Origin: Caprella mutica
Taxonomy: Eukaryota; Arthropoda; Malacostraca; Amphipoda; Caprellidae
DNA length: 64,000 nt
Reading direction: 5' to 3'
Assembly (NCBI GenBank): GCA_947561585.1
Contig: CANNZV010001844.1
Location: forward strand, 24 to 64,023
Under the pieces are notes generated by a model. The model was not told where the DNA came from, searched no databases, and saw only the letters and a program-made list of their open reading frames with translations. Numbering within the stretch: position 1 is the stretch's first letter; each line of letters begins with the position of its first letter. Position numbers and translations under genes: made by a program. Positions 37,790-49,600 of this stretch are shown piece after piece.

Positions 37790-38400
37790 AGCTTCCCTGG
37801 TTAGTCCACCGTTCACTCATACCTCAAATAATTCTAGTCTCCATAAGCGCCCTCCTTACCCGTGCGAAGTTGAAACAGTATAGCCATTCCCTGCTTGATA
37901 CACCAGTCACTCTATTTCATGTCTCAATAAAAGTCACCTCCCATGCTAGTGTCCTTCCCTGGTTAGTACATATGTGACACAGACTCTGATTTTAGTCTCC
38001 ATAAGCGCAACCTCCCTTGATAGTGTAAGCAGGAAAGTTATTCCCTGGTTAGTACACCGGTGACTCCAAAAGCCGTCTCTATAAGCGCCACTCCTAGTGC
38101 TATTGTAAACAGTAATAGCATTTCCTGATTAGTTCACAAGTGACTCCAAATCAAGTTTCCATAAGCGCCACCTCTTGTACTTACTATAAAAAGTGAAGTC
38201 ATTCCCGGGTTACTACATCGCTGACACCAATTATATTATTTGCAAGCGTCACCTCCCGTGCTTAGTGTATATACTAAAGTCGTTCCCTTGTTACTACACC
38301 AGTGAGTCCAATTCTAGTGTACATAAGCGCTGTGTCTCGTGCAAGTGTGAACAGTCAAGTCAATCCCTTGTTAGTACAACAGGAATTCAGTCATTATCAA
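37790..38400. repeat. About 80-bp minisatellite, 7-8 diverged copies
   Basis: Each unit has TTCCCTGGTTAGTACACC, then GTGACTCCAA, TCCATAAGCGCCACCTCC and GTGTAAACAGTAAAGTCA. It is diverged enough to be old. Confidence 0.8.
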
Positions 38401-38744
38401 AATAGCGACTTGGGAAATCGGTGAAAGCAAATAACTTGTAAAACCTGTGGAAAATAATGATAAAAAAAATTGCAATGCTATTTACAGTTCATAATTTAAA
38501 ATATAGAGAAACTAATTGAACCACGAAATTATTGTTTAGAATAATCATTAAGAATTATGAATTATTTAAAAATATGGATATACATTAAATATAACATCAA
38601 AAATCCGATTATTTCAAACTCAGCTCTTAGATTATTAGTAATAATTCATGGGAATAATTTAAAGAATATTTTGAATATCCAGGAAATTGTTTTACTCCAT
38701 TAACATTTAACCTGTCCTATACAGTCAAATAATGCATTTCGAAG

Positions 38745-38935
38745 CCCTTCACTTTGCATCTCTTCATTTTGTAGTTCTTCACTCTGTAGCTCTTCACTTC
38801 GTAGCTCTTTATATTTTAGCTCTTAATTTTTAGCTCTTTACTTTTTAGCTCTTCATTTTATAACTCTTCATTATTGAAGCTCTCCCCTTTGTTACATCTT
38901 CACTTCGAAACTTTTCAAGGAGTAGCTCTTCAATT
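38745..38935. repeat. CTTCACTTTGTAGCT repeat
   Basis: About eleven units of 16-17 bp (CTCTTCACTTCGTAGCT and variants). Confidence 0.75.
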
Positions 38936-38984
38936 CTTGAAGATTATATATTGAAGAAACTCCTAAATATTTTCCCTTTGGACT

Positions 38985-39125
38985 TTGAGGCATTTCCCTT
39001 TCTGTTTTCCACTTCCCTTCTTTCCTCTTCCCTCTTCTCTCCTTTTCTCCTCTTTCAATTCCTTTTCTCTCTTTTCCTCTTCTCTCCTTTCCTCTTCTCT
39101 CATTTATTCTTCACTTTCTCTCTAT
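38985..39125. repeat. Polypyrimidine tract
   Basis: A nearly pure C/T stretch of CTTTTCTCTCTTTTCCTCTT type. The small open frame over it is an artefact. Confidence 0.75.
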
Positions 39126-39589
39126 TGGTAGGAAATTTCAATGTATACTTCTGACGTCATTTCATTGCATTACAAACTCAACTTCCATAGTATCTTATTC
39201 AGACACTACACTGACACAATTCAAGATGAAACTTCCTATTTCAAAATATACAATATACTTTAAGAGATAAAAATAATTTTAATTCCCTCATTATAAAGTC
39301 TACATTTAACCATTTAGTTTTATTATTATTATGAATTATTAAATATTTATAATTTTATTATTAAATACTATTAAATTAAAAAGGTTAATAGAGATTACAT
39401 TGTTATTAATTTTATAATTGAAAATAATGGAAATTATCAAATAGAATAGGCTATAAATATCGGTCACTTAATTCCTAATCACTTCAGAGAAACTATTTGA
39501 AGTTGCAATTACCTTCAAATCAAATGAAGTTGCAATTATCTTCAAATCAAATGAAGTTGCAAGCCTCTTGAATTGTTCTGATTCACCCT

Positions 39590-41360
39590 GTAAGGAAATA
39601 AATGTGTTATTAGACAGGTAAGTAAAATTAATTAGGGTTAGCCCCTAATGTTGTGATATTAGACAGGTAAGTAACATTAAATATGTTTAATACCAAATGA
39701 ATATAATATGAGACAGGTAAGTAACATTTTTCAGGGTAAGCACCAAATGAATGTGATACTTGACAGGCTAGTAACATTTATTAGGGTTAGCAACTTATGA
39801 ATGTGATATTAGTCAGCTAAGTTACATTAATTAATTAGGGTTAGCACCTAATGAATATGGTTTTAGAGAGGTAAGTAGTATTTATTACGGTTAGCATCTA
39901 ATGAATGTGTATCAGACAGCTAGGAAACATTAATTACGGTTAGTATCTAATAAATGAATAAGACAGATATGTAACATTAATTAGGGTTACCACATTATGT
40001 ATGTGAAAGTGGACAGCTAAGTAACATTAATTACGATTGGTTCCTAATCAATGTTATATTAGACAGCTAATAAACATTATTCACGATTAGTACTTAATAA
40101 ATGTGATAATATGGGTCTAGGTAAATTGTTCCCCGGTCATTTTATTCCCGGTCATTTGATCCCCGGTCATTTGACTCCCGGTCATTTGATCCCCGGTCAT
40201 TTAATTCCCATACCATTTGATTCCCGGTCAAAATATCCCCGGTCATTTGATTTCCAGTCATGTTTTCCGTTTATACACCAACTAATCATTTATCATATGT
40301 AAATGTATTAATTATTAATATAGAGTAGAAATATGCACCTTACAGTCGATGAAGTTTTTTAAAGAAACTAAATAATAAGGGTAAAAACAGTTAACAAGAT
40401 ATTAAATATTTTTTATTCAAATAAGTAACATTATACATGCTTCAAATTTACATTCCGTCAACAAAAAATATTCAATGGTAAAATCAAATGCACAGGTATA
40501 CCCCACACTTATTATAAGTGGCACATATACATATATGGCTAATCAAGTAAATCAGGAGCATGTCTCGTAATTATTTCTCCTGGTATATGAGCTAATTGAG
40601 GAGAAACTTTTGACAATTTTATCGGTAGTTTTCAGTTAAGCTTCTTTGCCGTAACTATTACAATTATTATCATCATGCAGGTGGAAAACACCAAAAAATC
40701 AATTTATGGTAAATATTTAATTATACTTACTATTCACCATAAAATCATTTTCAATTTATTCCAACCAAATGATCATAATGTTTGTAATAGTTACGGAGAA
40801 AACAGCTTACTTGAAAGTTACGTATATTCACTTACAAGAGAATACATATACATAATTTTAGCTCGCAAGAGTTTGTTAATATTTCCTATCACCTGTAATA
40901 TGTTTCCTGAATAGTTGTAAATGTAAATTATGTTTGAATAGCTGTTTGAATTATATTATTTTGTTTCATTATATAAAAAAATTATTACATAAATTGAGAC
41001 GTAAAATTGTTTCACAAGTTTTATTTATTATAAAAATAGTAAATGACAATTTCAATAATAGAAATAAAAATCATAATAAATTATTGTATGAGCAAACAAA
41101 AAATATGACTTGGGATCAAATGACCGGGAACCAAATGACCGGGGATCAAATGGTATGAGGATCTAATGACCGAAAATCAAATGACCGAGGATCTCTTGAC
41201 CGGGGATCAATTGACCGGCCACCGATAATATACTGGTAAGAAATATTAATAAGGGCAGCACCATTTGAAATGTTATATGATACTACTAAGTAACATGAAT
41301 TAGGGTTAGTACCTAATGAATTTGATATTATACAAGTAAGTAACATTAATTCGGCTTAGT
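39590..41360. repeat. About 50-bp minisatellite split by a MULE insertion
   Basis: Units such as GACAGGTAAGTAACATTAAT and TTAGGGTTAGCACCTAATGA run 39590..40112 and resume at 41232..41360. The interruption is the 40113..41223 element, flanked by a duplicated GATAATAT that is itself part of a unit. Confidence 0.85.
40113..41223. mobile_element. MULE-like element, CCCCGGTCATTTGAT repeat ends
   Basis: The left end GGGTCTAGGTAAATTGTTCC precedes nine or so CCCGGTCATTTGATC units. The right end (about 41110..41223) has the same units inverted. A perfect 8-bp duplication, GATAATAT, lies at 40105..40112 and 41224..41231. The 850-bp interior is AT-rich and has no transposase. Confidence 0.85.
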
Positions 41361-42213
41361 TTTTATTACTTAATATTTAACCCAAGTAACCGAGCCCTTA
41401 AAAGTTTGCTCAGTGACCTAGGGGCTGGTCCTCATTAAAACTGTTATAAAATTTAAACAAATTGACTTTTTTTTCATAAAAACCTTCATTTGATAACTAC
41501 ACATTATTTATGAACGGCATAGAATAATTATCGATTTAAAATAAAATTAATAAGCAAAACCAAGGAACTAATATTTCTTAGGTTCTCTAACTATTTGTGC
41601 AAAAGCCATTTTCCCCACCCATCAATATAATCAAAATCCTTATAACATTCACAAATATTGAAACTTGATGAAAATTTAATTATGGATGGATAAAGAATAA
41701 AAAAGATACCAGAAGGATACATATACCTTAAACTGTTTTTGAAATATACTAACTTGAAGTTGTGTTCCAATTTTTATCCAGTATTTCTTAGTAAATGCTC
41801 ATAATATAAGTATCTTATCATTCATCACCTTTTTATTATTATTATATGCGATTGTGCTGAGAAGTGAAACCCATGAAAAGAAAGCTTCCAAATCGAATTA
41901 AAATAAATTTATTAATATTTTCACATGAGGACTAGTGTAGTGGCCTGGACCAGCCCATAGGCTACTAGGGTTGAACAGAGAAAACAGGGTAGACTGTTTA
42001 AAACAAAATATTTGTAAAGCCAATGTGTAATATATTGCCTATTCAGTATATATAAATATAGGGTATTGTGTATTCTAAATAGACTACACAAGGTTCAATA
42101 ACATTAGACAGAGATGAGACCTTACCCCTAAACTTAAGAAAGTCTTTAGAAGTAATTTTCACTGCACAGTTCACAACCACCCCAATAGAAAATAGGAGAT
42201 AATGAGCAGACTC
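41361..42213. other. No recognisable gene
   Basis: A short block with CATGAGGACT and CCTGGACCAG at 41928..41965 recurs reversed near 61445..61480, so it is a dispersed repeat fragment. An exon-like piece on the minus strand near 42125..42165 (KITSKDFLKF) has plausible borders, but its phase does not fit the HEPN-NACHT gene. Confidence 0.35.
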
Positions 42214-42632
42214 GAGGCAGTGGTTAAGCCGATCGGAGCAGTCACCACGACAATCAGGGAGCATGGAGAGCGCAGCGTTTGAACCAAACTGACTGCTTTG
42301 GGGTCTAATTCTACTCGGATTAAACTGCGCAGAAATACTCTGGGCAAATGCTCATAATTGCCAAATAAACTGCCTAATTGCGGTTGCGCGCCTTAGCCGC
42401 AACTGTAATATTATATTACTATTATAGCAATTTCGGCTAAGGGCGGCGCATCCGCGGTTAGGCAGTGCACTAGGCAATTAGGGGTAGGTGCCTAGGATTG
42501 TTCTCTGCAGTTACGCCGGAGTGGAATTAGCCCCCAATTCTGTCAGTTTGGCTTCCACGCTGAGAGCGCAGCGTGGAAGCCAAGCACTCTGATTGCCGTG
42601 GTGACTAATCTGATATGCTTAACCACTGCCTC
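42214..42632. mobile_element. GC-richer foldback element, 419 bp
   Basis: The left end GAGGCAGTGGTTAAGC and the right end GCTTAACCACTGCCTC are perfect inverted repeats. Complementarity continues through most of the 200-bp arms, including AGTCACCAC, GGGTCTAATTC and CTGCCTAA blocks. The centre is near 42415 in an ATATTATATTACTATTAT stretch. The right arm holds its own perfect hairpin (TTGGCTTCCACGCT). The element is clearly GC-richer than its surroundings. Confidence 0.75.
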
Positions 42633-43148
42633 TTACCTGCGATTTTGTTTTTCAATTGAGACATTACAGACTCTGTGAGAGATGCCACTACTGCTAATGC
42701 ATTGAGCACTTTCTATTTATATGACCAACTATTATACAGAATATTCGCATAAGACTCTCACACATGTATAGAGTGCGAAAAAGTAGGTTGCATGTATGAA
42801 TAAATTGTTAACAACATTTATCAGAATGTTAAACCAACCAAACGCTGGTTGTAGAATACTAAAAAGGAAAATCAACCACAACCAACCTTTGGTTGAATAA
42901 TATCAACGAAGGGAAATCAATTTCAACCAACCCGTACTTGTAAAATCTATGCATGCACTAGGTTGGAATCTATCCATAAACCCTTTTGGCCCAAATGAAA
43001 CGTTTAGTTTTAAGCACATCTTTCAATGGTTGGTACATTTTACAAATATGAGATTAAAATAAAAACTATTAGGAAAAAATAGACACAATCACAGCTTTTG
43101 AGATAGAAAACAAATTGCGATACATGTTTGTACAAAATGACAGGGTGC
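42633..43148. other. Non-coding stretch with ACCAACC repeats
   Basis: Nothing coding is recognised. Near 42830..42940, AACCAACCAAACGCTGGTTG-type units recur and partly self-complement. Confidence 0.4.
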
Positions 43149-43154
43149 TTTATT

Positions 43155-43495
43155 ATCACTCAACAGCCTCACACTTACTCACCAGCCTCACACTTACCCA
43201 CCAGCATCACTCTCACTCCCCATCATTACATTAACTCACCAGCCTCACACTCACTCAGCTGCCTCACACTTACTTAAGAGCTTCGTAATCATTCAACAGC
43301 CCTACACTCACTCATCAGACTCATAATCAGTCACCAGTCTCAAATTCAATCTACAGTCTCAAATTCACTCACAAGCCTCACAGGCTTACACTCATTCACT
43401 AGCTTCACACTTACTAAACAGCCTCACACTGACTCACCAGCCTCCCAATCACTCTCCAGCCTCACACTCACTCACAACCCTCACACTCACTGACC
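43155..43495. repeat. CACTCACCAGCCTCACACT minisatellite at the gene's 3' end
   Basis: About 16 degenerate 20-bp units such as CTCACCAGCCTCACACT. It overlaps the last coding codons of the HEPN-NACHT gene and probably forms most of its 3' UTR. Confidence 0.75.
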
Positions 43496-43620
43496 TCTTC
43501 TCCTTCACTTCAGTTCTTTCTCCCCCTCTTGTTCTTATATCCTCTTCGTGTAACTTCTTCAGCAGCTCATTGGCATCAGTGTCCGTCAGATGACAATCAT
43601 TCAAGAATAGAGTGTTGAAT
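43449..43620 (-). CDS. Exon 5: LRR-like end of the HEPN-NACHT gene
   Basis: The acceptor ACTTCACTCTTTTCAG ends at 43621. The first residues, FNTLFLNDCHLTDTDANELL, fit the ribonuclease-inhibitor-type LRR consensus LxLxxCxLTDxxxxxL. The frame stays open for 56 codons to TGA at 43449..43451. The last 20 or so codons run into the CACTCACCAGCCT minisatellite, so the tail is repeat-derived and rich in S, V, R and E. A donor such as GTCAGT near 43490 could instead lead to further LRR exons. I found none that convince downstream, so the stop is provisional. Confidence 0.6.
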
Positions 43621-46600
43621 CTGAAAAGAGTGAAGTAATTAGTGAAGAAGAAAAAAACAACAATCAGTCTCCAATGGTTGAACTTAATGTTAGGATATTA
43701 TATAGTTATGTTTTTTAGGCAGTAGTTTAAAGTATCAATAATTGAGATATTGGAACTAACGAAGTAACAATATCAGTTAAAGAAAAGTAAATTAGACTTC
43801 ATTAGTTTCGTATGATTTTAAAAAATAGTTAAATTGGAATTGAATAGTCACACAAAAAATGTTAAGGATTGAATGAATAACTAACAGAGTTTAAAAATTA
43901 GACGAGAAGCCTCAAGAGTTATGAATGTTGATTACGTTGTTAATCACGCGATGGGTAAGTAACGTTATTTATCACATGATGAGTAAGTTACGTGGTTTAT
44001 CACGTGATAAGTAAATTAAGTTATTTTCATGTGATGTGTAAGCTTCGCTATTATCACGTAGCTGGTAAGTATGTCACATTATTTATCACGTAATAAGGAT
44101 ATAAATTTATTAAGTAATTAATTTACGAACTTACTAACATTATAAAACAAACTTATGTTTACAAACTATAAAATTGGTATAAGAATATTAGATGTAGTCT
44201 GTTAGATTTATAAAATGAATCTAATATTAATATTCTTTTCACACATTTATACTATCCTTAAATAACTCTATAGTTTAATATTATTCTTTCACATTTATTG
44301 TATTAATAAATTACTCTAATATTCAATTTTCTTTCTTTCAACATTTATACAGTTAGCGGATAACTATATTATTTAATATTATCACATTTATATTACAAAT
44401 AAATGACGCAATTATTTAATGTTATTTTGCACATTTATACTACTATTAAATAACTATATTATTCAATATTCTTTTTTATACATTTATACTGATGGAGTCT
44501 GTGTAACTCGTTCTTTCCATGTTGACTGTATAGTTCACTCTCGCTTTTCTTAACTATAATAATATTTAAGTTATAAGTTAAATATAACTCACTCTTTTGA
44601 TTTAGGACAAATGTACTTAACCAGGTTATACACTTGTTCTTTGCCATCAGCAGGTATGTGCTCTATCCACAGGATGGCTCCCCCTCTAACAGGATTACTT
44701 TCAGTGACGGGCAAGTCGACCGTGTATTTGACCTTCAGAACTGCAAATTAATTAAGAGTAAGTAACCTGTAAAGCAGATAGAACTGAAAGAGTAAAACAA
44801 TAACATAAACATTTTTAGTTAAAGTATTACAGTGTAACGTTCTCCCTGAAGTGGAACGTACCGCTTCAGAAAGTTGAATTTTCTATATATTTTCTATTAA
44901 TTTATGTTCAAACTATTTTTTATTATCCATATTTTCAATGTATTTTCAATTAAAAGTATTTTCTATCGATTTTCTATTAACCATATATTGGTAAATAAAC
45001 CAAAAATCTAGCGAATATTTGTAGTGCATTTCCTCATTCTTCTATGTCTTTCAACTTCATATTCATCCTATTTTTCACCTTTCTCATCTTTTTATGGCAC
45101 TATTTTGGATTCGAACCATTCGGCCATTAACATGGTATTATTATGGTTAACTTCACTACCTATACTACTATATAGTTAAATTTTACTACTTTACTACCTA
45201 TAGAGTGTCTTCTCTACTATAGAGGGTATAAGAGATGTTTAGAAAACTGCTTTTTTCAAGACAGACTATTCAAAATATTTTCTCTCCTATTGAAATAAAT
45301 GAATTATACAGTTTTTTTATATTTTCAGAACATAAAAATCAGGATGGTTCACATGAATTCATTATAGAGTAACTGCAGCTGTAGAACTCCTCTTTCAAGA
45401 TATACAACTAATCTACTATATAGAGATTCACAGCAAATTTCTAATATTTGTGGCAAACTAAACTTAATAATTTCGGCGTTGAGGTAAGTTCACTATACAG
45501 AATGGATCACCATACAAGAGTTCATTGTAGTCTTGTAGAGAAGTTCTACTTTAGTTTCAAATTTTTTTTAAATATACGCTTGATGAAAACACACCATTCA
45601 ACTGATAAATATTTCAATAATAATTATTAAGAATATAGTTAAACAAAGTTATATTATTAAATAATAATAAAACTTTCTTAAAGATATATATTTATCTAAC
45701 ATTGTATTGATTATAAGAAGGGTTAGAAATTGAATTTGTATTAATATGAAGGACTATTAAATCAAATATAAATTAATAGAAAGGAATATAATATATAATA
45801 TCACCTAATAAGAAAGATTAATATGTTCCATAAAAATCATTGGGATTGATCATAATTTTCAATACAAATTAATAGGAAGGTTTATAATATTGAATACAAA
45901 TCAACAAGAAGGATTCTGAGATATAAAACAAATCAGTAGGAGGGTGCTGATACAATGATCAAATAATAATAGATCAATAAATAAATAACTATTGTTTGTA
46001 TTTCAGTAGCACAGCTTATAATACACTCACTTAAGAATCCTTCGTGTTCCTCTAAGGCTGCGAAGCTGATGTCAGACACTGACGGCGTTGTGATTAACAG
46101 TGTATTGCCTCTGAGAATTTTTATTGCGATAGAGAAATGTTCTTCTGATGAAATGCAAGCTTTGAATCTAGTTACCTTGAACTCGATACTAATGTGGGAA
46201 AGGAAATATAACAATTGGTTAAAAAATAAAAATAAATAGTAAATATAGACAGGCCCTGCTCTTATCACCAAATCGCGACTCAGTTTATTTACCAAGCGGC
46301 AATTAAAATAATAAAATGTAACAAGAAATATTTAATTGTCAGTTCTTTATCATACATCTCATTTTCTATGAGTTAAAATGAAAGAAAAAATTGTTTAAGA
46401 TTTAGAGTGCTACTATAAGCCTATTAATAGAAATTGTCTCGGTGACTGTTGCCAGGAATAGTTAATCCTCTGTGACTGTAATGAAAGTTCAAGGTAGAAA
46501 ATTTATTAAAGACATTAATATCCTACCATAGCTTAACTGTCACTCAGTATGGTGAGTATAACTGAGTAATTAATATATACTTAGATTTATATAATTATTT

Positions 46601-49600
46601 AACATAGGACAAATAGTCATTTTATGCTCTGTGAAATATTTTTGGTAATAGGGTACTAAGTTTCAAGTAATTTGTTGGTTCTAATTGGATACGTCTAAAA
46701 AGAAAATATAATAATTTTGCTATTTAACTCTATTCTAATTCGTATCATTGGTACTAAATAAAAACAAGTTAAATATTGAATATTATATATAACTTGAACG
46801 TGCTCGAAAATATGGAACCGTGCAATAACATGGAACTCACCTTTAAATGGGATATATTGAAATTATAAATCTATTGTTTATAATAACCTCACCTTAAATA
46901 TTTCTGATTATAATTATTATGAAACAATTACCACTAAAAATTGTTTCTGTTTTATATGTCTACGAATAGTAATACTATCAAGACATGAACCGCAATAATT
47001 ACCAGTTTTATAAGTGCGGGGCCTGCCTGTCACCTCATCATATGTATGTACATATATATATATATATATATGGTTTTATTTATGAATTAAAATGACAGAA
47101 ATTCAATTTATATATTTCAGTTCAATAATTTATAAACAATTACAAAGTAAATTCACGAAAATAGAAAAATATTCAATGGAGAGAGAGAGAGAAAAAGAAA
47201 AAAATGGATAATTTCATCGCCATCAACCTTTATATTTTTATTCACCTAAATTTCACTTAGATTATGTAGTTAATTTAAATTAAAATACAGATAAAAATTA
47301 TGGATAACAACAACGGTAACTAACTTGCTATTTTTGAGCTGTGAGTAGAATTCTCCCCCCAGTGGTTGGTAATTGTTGTAACTATGAAGAAAATCAAGAT
47401 CGATTTCGCTGCCATCTCCCAGCCCTGTCAATAGTTCGATTATTTGCTGAGTATTTGGAACCTCACAAGATTTAAATTCAATTTTAACTCCAGTGTGCAA
47501 TTTTTTCTTCACTTCAATAATGGGTTTGATGTGTTTGTAATACTCTAAACTATACCCTTCCCATTCTCTCAGGCAGTCAGACACAATGCTAATGACGTCT
47601 GCATTGCTGTCTGATGACAGAATGAGATCCAAGTGATAGACGGTAAGAGTATAACCGTACTTATCCTGTTTTGGTTTGTAATATGTCTTCAGCAGTAGAG
47701 TGAAAGTGTTGATGTATTTTGGAAGTTCTCCATTTGATAATGTTTCCAACATTAGAAGTTTAATGATATTACCATACCTGTCAAGAAAAAAATATACACA
47801 TTTAATTATAAACTGTATTGTTAACACATTTTAACAATTAAAATATTAAATTGATTTCAATCATAGCTTTTTAATTGATGATTATTCAATCTTAAAATGA
47901 TATAGCAATTGTGCCTAGTTCAATAACAATACTGAATATTTCTGAATATTAAAAAAAATGGCCTTTGTTTTTTTTCAAAAAAGTAGCCTTGTTTCCTGTA
48001 AATATTAGTTATACAGTATTCCAATTAAATTTTTTTATATGCAAACCCACTGGGAGAATTAGATTATTTATTTAGTTCAAAATATTTGAAAAAATATCAA
48101 AATTTATTTTTGATAAAGGCAGCACCAGATCTAATTACATACCACTTTTATATAGAAAACAGTAATAACAGCGAAACATGACTCGCAGTTAGTAATTAAT
48201 TGTCATTGCTTTAACATTTCATTTTCTATGAATAAGGATAAATGAATAATGGGTTTGAGAGTTCTACGAAGCATATATTGATAATAAATAATAAATACAA
48301 TAAATTTTAAATTATAATTATTATAGATATTTTATGCGTCTGATTATGTAGGACTATCCGATAACTCGGGACTCACCTTTAGTGCCAAAAATATTTTATG
48401 CTCTGTTTGTCCAATGCAACACAATTAAATATATCAAAGTATGAACCAATTACTCTGTAAAAATTATGCATTGGCTGAATTTTAGCATTTTCAATTCATT
48501 TGCTACTTCGAAATTTCATCAAAAAAAGTGGTCCGATATTTCTTCGCTAAGTCTCATTGAAAATGAAATGTTTCAAGAGTTACTATAATATCTAGAGGCA
48601 TACCTCATTCTTATTACCATACTGCAATAAGTCAATCGATAAGGTCATATCAAGTGTTGCCAGACTGCCATTATATTGAAATGCAATATTATGCATGTAC
48701 CACCGGTGGTATATGCTGCGCTACCACACCAGTCTTTACATGCTGTTGCCAAATGTACCACCGGTGAACCAACTTCTTATTGCATAATTCAGTAGAGCAT
48801 AGAGAGCTGAAAAATCACCTATTTTCTTGTTTCATTGCTGCAGCTGAACTCAGCTTGAGAGCACAAGAAAAGTGTGGCTCTATAGTGGTCGTTATAAGAT
48901 TTCTGCGTGGCGATTAACGTGTTAAAAGACCCTTTTAGAGGTGGTCCTTTAAAATACCCTTTAGCAGATTACTCTTTAAAAGACTCTTTAACATATGACC
49001 ATTTAAGAGACACTTTAACAGTTGACCTTCAGATATAAATTATTTAAATTATGACCAGAAAAAAAAAAGATAAGAAATACAAAAAATTAATTGAAACTCG
49101 GATAATAACTAATGTTGTAGATGGATAATGAAGAGAAGTGGTTATTGTTGTAGATGTGGAATAGGGAGAGAAAGTAGTTATTTTTGTAGAAAGTGAATGG
49201 GAATGGGAGGTTAATATTGTATAACGGAAATGGGGAACGAGGAGAAGTGGTTTATATTGTTATGTAGAATGACAACCTATGCAGCTACATGATCTGATTC
49301 ATTATGTCAGTTTGTAGACTGATCATTAGAGTCTGCATTTCTTGTTCTCATGCATAAACGCTATTTTGACCATACAAATATAGTTTCATAGTGCTTATAG
49401 CATAAACGCTAATTTGACTATAAAAGCTATTTTGACTAGAAATTAAAAGATAAAACTTGTAGTTATGGTATAAACGACTGTAAAATCTATGATAAACCAT
49501 TCTTTACATGCGAAATAACTCTGTGGCAGAAAATACTATTCTTTGTATTAAACGTTCAAGAGACATAAATTAGTATGCCATATCATTCACATTTTTATAG

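Noticed and set aside
38951..39154. Phe/Leu/Ser-rich frame resembling a membrane segment
   Set aside because: Encoded by a polypyrimidine tract.
42043..42264. Possible sixth exon of the HEPN-NACHT gene
   Set aside because: The border-compatible piece gives a stop when joined in phase, and part lies in the foldback element.
45100..45135. GGATTCGAACC, tRNA B-box-like on the minus strand
   Set aside because: No A box or cloverleaf could be built around it; at most a SINE scrap.
48690..48770. ACCACCGGTGGT palindromes as operator-like sites
   Set aside because: Short intronic palindromes with no regulatory context.
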